Below, in pieces: positions 56,820-64,000 of a stretch of 64,000 nucleotides of DNA. The position numbers and the translations under genes were made by a program. The stretch's first letter is position 1, and the number at the start of each line of letters is the position of its first letter. The stretch comes from Siphonodentalium dalli. Lineage: Eukaryota; Mollusca; Scaphopoda; Gadilida; Siphonodentaliidae. The notes under the pieces were generated by a model. The model was given only the letters and a program-made list of their open reading frames with translations. It made no database searches and was not told where the DNA came from. The stretch is taken from assembly GCA_032622095.1 (NCBI GenBank), contig CP136067.1, positions 197,124,052 to 197,188,051 on the forward strand, given 5' to 3'.

Positions 56820-58669
56820 GGTGATGTACCTGTCCAAATATCTCCACTACATGACGCACACTTGTGCGGATCTGGTGCAATATAAGGTCAAACACGTCAG
56901 AGCCATCAAATATCGTGATAACGCATAGTATCTGCTCCCGTGGTGACCTATTTCTAAAAATCCCAGCTGCGTCCCATCATTTATAGATGCTAATGCGGTT
57001 CAACTGCCCAAATAACTGCACTCTATGACGCACACTTGTGCGGATCTGGTGCAATATAAGGTCAAACACGTCAGAGCCATCAAATATCGTGATAACGCAT
57101 AGTATCTGCTCCCGTGCTGACCTATTTCTCAAAATCCCAGCTGCGTCCCATCATGTATAGATGCTAGTGCGGTTCACCTGCCCAAATAACTGCACTCTAT
57201 GACGCACACTTGTGCGTATGTGGTGCAATATAAGGTCAAACACGTCAGAGCCATCAAATATAGTGATCGCGCTTAGTATCTGCTACCGTAATGACCTATT
57301 TCTGAAAATCCCAGCTGCGTCCCATCATTTTTAGATGCTAGGGTGATGTACAGGTCTGTCCAAATATCTCCACTACGTGACGCACAGTTGTGCGGATCTG
57401 GTGCAATATAAGGTCAAATACGTCAGAGCCATCAAATATAGTGATCGCGCTTAGTATCTGCTCCCGTGATGACCTATTTCTGAAAATCCCAGCTGCGACC
57501 CAACATTTTTAGATGCTATGGTGGCGCACCTGCCCAAATAAATCCACTCTATGACGCACACTTGTGCGTATGTGGTGCAATACAAGGTCAAACACGTCAG
57601 AGCCATCAAATATAGTGATCGCGCTTAGTATCTGCTCCCGTGATGACCTATTTCTGAAAATCCCAGCTGCTTCCCATCATTTTTAGATGCTAGGGTGATG
57701 TACCTGTCCAAATATCTCCACTACATGACGCACAGTTGTGCGGATCTGGTGCAATATAAGGTCAAACACGTCAGAGCCATCAAATATAGTGATCGCGCTT
57801 AGTATCTGCTCCAGTGATGACCTATTTCTGAAAATCCCAGCTGCGTCCCATCATTTATAGATGCTAGGGTGGTGCACCTGCCCAAATAACTGCACTTTAT
57901 GACGCATACTTGTGCGTATGTGGTGCAATATAAGGTCAAACACGTCAGAGCCATCAAATATAGTTATCGCGCTTAGTATCTGCTCCCGTGATGACCTATT
58001 TCTGAAAATCCCAGCTGCGTCCCATCATGTTTAGATGCTAGGGTGATGTACCTGTCCAAATATCTCCACTACATGACGCACAGGTGTGCGGATCTGGTGT
58101 AATATAAGGTCAAACACGTCTGAGCCATCAAATATCGTGATAACGCATAGTATCTGCTCCCGTGGTGACCTATTTCTCAAAATCCCAGCTGCGTCCCATC
58201 ATTTCTAGATGCTAGTGTTGTGCACCTGCCCAAATAACTGCACTCTATGACGCACACTTGTGCGTTTGTGGTGCAATATAAGATAAACACATCAGAACCA
58301 TCAATTATCGTTCATCAATCATAGTATCTTCTCTCGTGGTTACCTATTTCTGAAAATCCCAGGTGCGTCCCATCATTGTATAGGCTTGGCTTGTGTACCT
58401 GCCCAAATAACCCACATAATGACGCACTATTGTGCATAGGTTGTGCAATATAGCATCAAATACGTCAGAACCATCAACTCTCGTGATCACGCATAGTATC
58501 TGATCCTGTGATCACATCTTTCTGGAAATCCCAGCTGCGTCCCATCATCTTTTGATGCTTGGGTTGAGTACAGCCCAAATAACTGCACTGTATGACTCTT
58601 AGATGTGGGTGGGTGGTGCAATGTAGCTCCATATGCTCCAGTACCATGAAATCACGTGATTAAATTATA
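56820..58669 (-). repeat. 174-bp satellite, inverted segment (about 10.5 monomers)
   Basis: From 56820 all monomers run in the opposite orientation (gtgatgtacctgtccaaatatc, tcccagctgcgtcccatcat). The junction reads agcatctag/ggtgatgtac and sits on the palindromic CTAG that both orientations contain. Monomers toward 58.6 kb are increasingly degenerate and mirror those at 18.0-18.5 kb. Confidence 0.95.
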
Positions 58670-59860
58670 GTATCTGGGCCCGTGGTTATCTCTTGGAAAT
58701 GATTGTTGCGTCCATCAATTCTAGGCGCGTGGATGATAGACCTACTCAAATAACTTAACTTCACGACCCATAGTTGTGCAAGCGTAGGTGTTGAAATACA
58801 TTTCCAGGTTTTCATCCATGCAGTAAAATGCATTACCATCCCCAACATTGAGCCCGTATTTCCGTTATCACACCACTGCCTTAATTATAAGTAAGCCCCC
58901 ACAGACTCCATTCCCGGTCCTTGTGTCCAACATAAGTATGCCCCAATGCAAAGTAGCCATTTCTGTCAAATACACCCCTGCATTAAATAGTTGTTCGCCC
59001 CTACAAACACATAGCCCTATATTAAATAGAAACGTTCCTGCCCAAAACACTTATTTCTAATTATTTATCAATGTAACAGAAAGTATACCCCACATAGACC
59101 CCCATTTCCGGACACACATCCCTTCATTAAACATATGTATGCCCCCCCCCCGACCGAACCATACTTATGGTACTACCGTCCCTGTATTAAAAAGCCACGG
59201 TCATAAACCCAATTATACATCCCTGCATAAAATAGAAGCGCTCCCATTCAAAACACAGGCTTCATTTCAAGTATTCACTCTCTTTTCGAACGGAATTGCT
59301 ACCCCCCCCCCCCAAAATAGTGCCCCCATTCCCAGTAATACAACACTGCATTAAATATATATAGCCCCAGATAAACCATTACCGCTAATGTGTCCTTGTG
59401 TCAAACATGAGTATGACCCAACACAAAATGGCCATTTGCGGTGGTTATACACGTATAGACAACAGTACCCCGGCGCACAGTGTACCAATTTTGTTACGTC
59501 CCTGAATTAAACACTAGAGCCCCCCCCCCACACACACATCTGTGATACATAGAAGAGTTCCTACCCAATAAAGTCTTCATTTCCGAGTATTTATCAATGT
59601 AATATAAGACAATGCCCCCCCCCCAACATAGAGCCCACATTTCATTTGACACATCCCTGTTTAAAACATAAGGACCCCCACCCAAAAAAACATACCCCAT
59701 ATGAGGTGATACGTCCCCGTATACAATAGTCGCGGACAAATACTCAATAGTTCGATAGAGTAACGTATGTGAACGCGCGTATATATGTACGTTACCAGAT
59801 CGCGCCGATCGCGGCTGGGCGCGGGGCGCGTTTAACTAACGAAATACTCTATCTCTATAT
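58670..59860 (-). repeat. Right terminal inverted repeat of the 43-kb satellite structure
   Basis: Reverse complement of 16835-18020 with homopolymer and substitution differences. It ends at ctctatctctatata next to a long TA run. It contains no gene. Confidence 0.85.

Positions 59861-59919
<59 letters not shown>
59861..59919. repeat. TA microsatellite
   Basis: Long alternating TA run next to the outer end of the right inverted repeat, mirroring the TA run at 16809-16834. A TA target duplication would be invisible here. Confidence 0.9.
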
Positions 59920-59921
<2 letters not shown>

Positions 59922-60381
59922 GCAGCTGAATGAGCCATTGTTGCAACATGCGTGTTTGGGTACACGACCTGCTTTGGAAATCGGTGTTTGGATATATCCA
60001 TGCAACTGGTTGACCTTTGTGGGTTTATGTTATGGAAATTATCACCTTTATTACGCCCTATGGGTGTTTACTGCTACGCTGTTATGGCGTGACAATGAGG
60101 CGATGGGGATATCGGACATAACAACATATTTCAGGTTTCACGCGGTGCGAGTTATTTTAGGAAATTGTAGTAAGGCTGATCTGGCCGTATCTCGCCGGAC
60201 AACACATTTCGGGTTTTCGCGGATGTGTATTCGCGAATGTTTCATTGTTGCAGTATGTAAATTTTATGACCGCATTAATTGCGTTCGATGTTTAGGTATG
60301 AACAATAGCTGGGCCACTCTTGAAGATTTTATAGCGGGAACACAATGCAATATAACAGCTAACTTTGCTGATGAAGTATGA
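59920..60381 (+). CDS. Unidentified 153-codon ORF, coding status doubtful
   Basis: The ATG lies right after the TA run. The protein is rich in Cys, Trp, Tyr and Leu in its first half (a possible membrane segment at FVGLCYGNYHLYYALWVFTA) and has no recognised domain. Two related DNA phrases, acatatttcaggtttcacgcg and acacatttcgggttttcgcg, occur inside, hinting at repeat-derived DNA. It may be a chance ORF. Confidence 0.2.
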
Positions 60382-60875
60382 GACATGTCTCAGTTGGAAT
60401 GTAGACTAAATGTATTGCGAAGTATCGGGTGTGTATTTAATGAGTTTAGTAGATTTTTGGTCCGCGTTTAGAGACTTTCTGGCGTGGTGAATGAGAAACC
60501 TGCCGTAATAAGCCGTATTTATTGTAATAATTTGAAGGATTAGTTTTTTAACGGAATTCTGAGGCGGTCATTCATGAAAGCAATATATATTATATTATAT
60601 TTTATATAATATGATCTTGCTGACTGGTTTTCTTGTTAGCGTTATGTCGCCGATAAAAAGCAGATATCAGGAAAGACTAACATTAACTGTTATACAGTTA
60701 ACTACCTATGCATGGGTCATATGTGATCGGATGCAATATTTTGGAATCAACTGTGTAATACTGTACTAAAAACACAACAAAGGTCAAGCTGGGTAGCCAG
60801 AATATGTTTTGGTAAATTTTAGCTGGGTATATATACCCAACACACCAACATGTAGCGACAACGACCCATTCAGCC
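60382..60875. other. No recognisable gene
   Basis: A short AT palindrome-like stretch (atatattatattatattttatataatat) is near 60585-60612. Nothing else supported. Confidence 0.35.
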
Positions 60876-61246
60876 CTACTATATGTAATAGTCTTAGCAC
60901 TCTCTACTATATGTAATAGTCTTAGCACTCTCTACTATATGTAATAGTCTTAGCACTCTCTACTATATGTAATAGTCTTAGCACTCTCTACTATATGTAA
61001 TAGTCTTAGCACTCTCTACTATATGTAATAGTCTTAGCACTCTCTACTACATGTAATAGACTTAGCACTCCCTACTACATGTAATAGACTTAGCACTCTC
61101 TACTATATGTAATAGTCTTAGCACTCTCTAATATATGTAATAGTCTTAGCACTCTCTACTATATGTAATAGTCTTAGCACTCTCTACTATATGTAATAGT
61201 CTTAGCACTCTCTACTACATGTAATAGTCTTAGCACTCTCTACTTT
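60876..61246 (+). repeat. 28-bp minisatellite, about 13 copies
   Basis: The unit ctactatatgtaatagtctt plus agcactct is repeated about 13 times with few variants (ctacatg for ctatatg, agact for agtct). Confidence 0.95.
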
Positions 61247-62510
61247 GTTGATTCACAGACCTAGAATGTGTGATATACATACATAGAAAATGCTCGCCTC
61301 ATGCAAAACAAAAACTTTCACCCAAGAAGATTATAAATGGACTGCAAGGTCTTCGAAGTGGGTACATGTACAATAACATAAATTTTACAAACGTTGGGAA
61401 AACAACTTCCATTAACAAGTGCGTGTAAAAATAGATATACTTCAAAGCTGTCAAATGAATCGAAATCACTGTCAAATGAATCGAAATCACTGTCAAATTA
61501 AATCCTCAATTTGTGAGCAGTTCAGAATTGATGACAAAGATATTGTTTTAAACTTTATTTGTTACTCAGAATAAAATCATAATTGAAACAACATTAAAAA
61601 ACTAAATATTTTACGAACATATAGGTCGCTAACTAATAAAGTAACGAGCTGTGTTATATAGTTGTTATCGCTATTTTCGCCAAGATAAACAAAAACGTGC
61701 TTATTATCGTGAGGTGATAACTGTTAAATATCTTCTGTATTCGTACATTTAATGATGTGAAGCCAGGTTGTTATTAGACGGGGGCAGTATATATATTACG
61801 TAATCATTGAGTTAAGTACAGTAACTGCTAGCCTGTATATCCAATTATGGGAGAATGCATTTAGGTATTTATCTGCCTAATCAACAAAACAATACATAAC
61901 CAGTGCACAGATTAAGCGTTTTGACGATAAGTGTTTTAAATCCAATATTATTTGAATGGCTGGCTAAATGTTACAGCTGACATGTTGCTGTCTCGTGAAG
62001 TTTGATTATATACATTTTCAATGTGGTGCAGCTAGCCACGAAATGGTTACCCACGCCATGAATGCACACATGCACTCCCGTCCCAAAATAAATGTTGGTT
62101 TGCATGGTCGGTATTTCCGAAGTACTTTCGTCGCCTAACTTCGTCGGGACTGTCGATCTATTCAGCACTTTTGAATTAGCTTCCCACCTCCATTTGGGGT
62201 AAACAAAAGGTTGGACAAATGAAATTTTCATTTCATTATGCGGCAGCACGATATTCCCCATTATATATGTAGTACTAAATGTCTTCCGATAACGATTAAT
62301 TTGTAAGTTACTTACTTGTCACTATTCTGTATATATACGTGAAATGATTCCACATGAAGGATGCTGCGATATTCACCGTGAACACCACTGAAATAGGAAT
62401 TGGCCATTGCGATTGACCCCATCCCATGGAGCCTGACACATGCATATTACAAAAAGGCGAGCATAATTTTTATCACGCAACAACTCAATTATTGAAAACT
62501 CCCCACCACT
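61247..62510. other. No recognisable gene
   Basis: The longest frame is 96 codons (61971-62261 minus) without domain features. A 20-bp direct repeat (tcactgtcaaatgaatcgaaa) is at about 61445-61495. Confidence 0.35.
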
Positions 62511-62518
62511 GTCATCAT

Positions 62519-62582
62519 CTCACCCTCTCTCTCCCCCTCTCTCCCCCTCTCTCCCATCTCTCCCCTCTCTCCTTCTCTCTCG
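62519..62582 (+). repeat. CT-rich low-complexity tract
   Basis: Irregular ctctctccccctctctcc-type sequence. The overlapping Ser/Leu/Pro-rich frame is an artefact. Confidence 0.85.
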
Positions 62583-62739
62583 ATCCAAGCCTCCTGCTAT
62601 CCCTAGCACTATATTCTCCCTGTTTCCATCCCTAACTCAAACATAATTATATATCTCCATTTATCCTAACAAAAACACTATTTCTATCCTTTCCCGTCTG
62701 ATCGATATCCCTTCCTCACTTGTTGGGGAAGGGGCATGT

Positions 62740-62880
62740 GTCGCCAAAGAGGAGAAGACTTCATAAAAGCCCTCGGGCTTGTTGTCTGATCCTCATTTCA
62801 TACACTATCTCTTCTATTTTTGCATATTTGTATCATCTGTATATTATGTTATGTTGGATTTGGAAATAAAAATATGTTTA
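62740..62880 (+). mobile_element. Possible 3' UTR end of a non-LTR retrotransposon
   Basis: The text aaagccctcgggcttgttgtc, a small GCCC-TC-GGGC hairpin, is followed by TA-rich sequence and ggaaataaaaatatg with an AATAAA signal. This layout is common at CR1-like LINE 3' ends, but no coding sequence precedes it. Confidence 0.3.
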
Positions 62881-63009
62881 CATTGTTCAATTTCGAAAAA
62901 ATTGACCATTGGCCGCCGACAGCGCGAACATTGCAGTACATACAAGCAGACGGAAAAACCCAGATAATATAAGTGCAAAAGGATTCCTAAAAGATAGTTA
63001 TTCAGTGAA

Positions 63010-64000
63010 ACTTGCATTCTCTTATATACGCGAGTCTCCCATAAGGAGCCTCGCATATATAAGAGAATGCACTGGCTTACAAGGTCGAGGTAAATATTGT
63101 TAGGCCAATGTATTCTCTTATATACGCGAGTCTCCCATAGGGAGCCTCGTATATAAGAGAATGCACTGGCTTACAAGGTCGAGGTAAATATTGTTAGGCC
63201 AATGGTATTCTCTCATATACGCGAGTATCCCATAGGGCGCCTCGTATATAAGAGAATGCACTGGCTTACAAGGTCGAGGTAAATATTGTTAGGCCAATGT
63301 ATTCTCTTGTATATGCGAGTCTCCCATAGGGAGCCTCGTATATAAGAGAATGCACTGGCTTACACGGTCGAGGTAAATATTGTTAGGCCAATGCATTCTC
63401 TTATATACGCGAGTCTCCCATAGGGCGCCTCGTATATAAGAGAATGCACTGGCTTACAAGGTCGAGGTAAATATTGTTAGGCCAGTGTATTCTCTTATAT
63501 AACCGAGTCTCCCATAGGGAGCCTCGTATATAAGAGAATGCACTGGCTTACAAGGTCGAGGTAAATATTGTAAGGCCAATGTATTCTCTTATATAACCGA
63601 GTCTCCCATAGGGAGCCTCGTATATAAGAGAATGCACTGGCTTACAAGGTCTAAGTAAATATTGTTAGGCCAATGTATTCTCTTATATACGCGAGTCTCC
63701 CATAGGGAGCCTCGTATATAAGAGAATGTACTGGCTTACAAGGTCGAGGTAAATATTGTTAGGCCAATGTATTCTCTTATATAACCGAGTCTCACATAGG
63801 GGGCCTAGTATATAAGAGAATGCACTGGCTTACAAGGTCGAGGTAAATATTGTTAGGCGAATGTATTCTCTTATATACGCGAGTCTCCCATAGGGCGCCT
63901 CGTATATAAGAGAATGCACTGGCTTACAAGGTCGAGGTAAATATTGTTAGGCCAATGTATTCTCTTATATACGCGAGTCTCCCATAGGGCGCCTCGTATA
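63010..64000 (+). repeat. 94-bp satellite with a long hairpin in every monomer, running off the window end
   Basis: Monomers start at attctctta about 63015, 63112, 63207, 63301 and 63395, then on at roughly 94-bp spacing to the window end (about 10.5 copies). Each contains ATTCTCTTATATACG ... tctccc-ata-gggagc ... CGTATATAAGAGAAT, an inverted repeat of about 23 bp per arm. The rest of the unit is cactggcttacaaggtcgag plus gtaaatattgttaggccaatg. Confidence 0.95.

Noticed and set aside
18021-58669. CENP-B box in the 174-bp satellite
   Set aside because: No monomer contains the core TTCGnnnnAnnCGGG pattern; only acggga-type fragments are present.
60876-61246. CRISPR array
   Set aside because: The 28-bp units are directly adjacent with no unique spacers, so this is a minisatellite. 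The DNA is eukaryotic in character.
1-64000. tRNA or rRNA genes
   Set aside because: I saw no convincing A/B-box pair with a cloverleaf and no conserved rRNA words. A covariance-model scan would be needed to exclude divergent copies.

Overview
The window looks like repeat-dominated nuclear DNA from an animal. It is AT-rich, has no bacterial operon outside the mobile elements, and carries a decayed non-LTR retrotransposon, a probable Helitron-like element, several satellites and foldback repeats, and a Maverick/Polinton. A marine invertebrate, perhaps a bivalve mollusc, would fit the repeat style (including frequent acatgtac/tacatgta-type words). That is a weak inference, and no host gene could be named.

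Layout. 1-16.2 kb is old repeat-rich flank: a 3.4-kb inverted-repeat pair, a foldback palindrome, a 980-bp duplicated block with a small acidic ORF, a frameshifted LINE between the two copies, fragments of broken coding sequence, and a palindrome at 15.1 kb. A Helitron-like element (16.25-16.81 kb) abuts a TA microsatellite. From about 16.83 to 59.86 kb lies a single symmetric structure of about 43 kb: 1.2-kb terminal inverted repeats enclosing some 158 monomers of a 174-bp satellite. Monomer orientation flips once, at about 56.82 kb. The right half contains three near-identical 4.52-kb higher-order copies (26 monomers each). Beyond it (59.9-64.0 kb) are TA repeats, a 28-bp minisatellite and a 94-bp satellite in which every monomer is a long hairpin.

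Inside the satellite array sits a 13,105-bp Polinton (26195-39299). It has a perfect 6-bp target-site duplication (cacata), about 495-bp terminal inverted repeats of roughly 99% identity, and a compact gene block: packaging ATPase, small basic/hydrophobic core-type protein, unknown protein, DD35E integrase with chromodomain, small membrane protein, minor capsid (penton-type) protein interrupted by one in-frame stop, pVI-like basic protein, double-jelly-roll major capsid protein, adenain-type protease, and a zinc-knuckle ORF without an ATG. A lone opposite-strand ORF lies upstream. No protein-primed DNA polymerase B is visible; its place is taken by about 4.7 kb of AT-rich, internally duplicated noncoding DNA. 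The element thus keeps the particle-building and integration genes but lacks the usual replicase, and it has at least two small lesions. It appears to be a young but decaying, or replicase-dependent, endogenous virus-like transposon.

Its insertion can be dated relative to the satellite. An empty paralogous copy of the target monomer, carrying the same diagnostic base, lies exactly 13 monomers downstream once the insert is subtracted.
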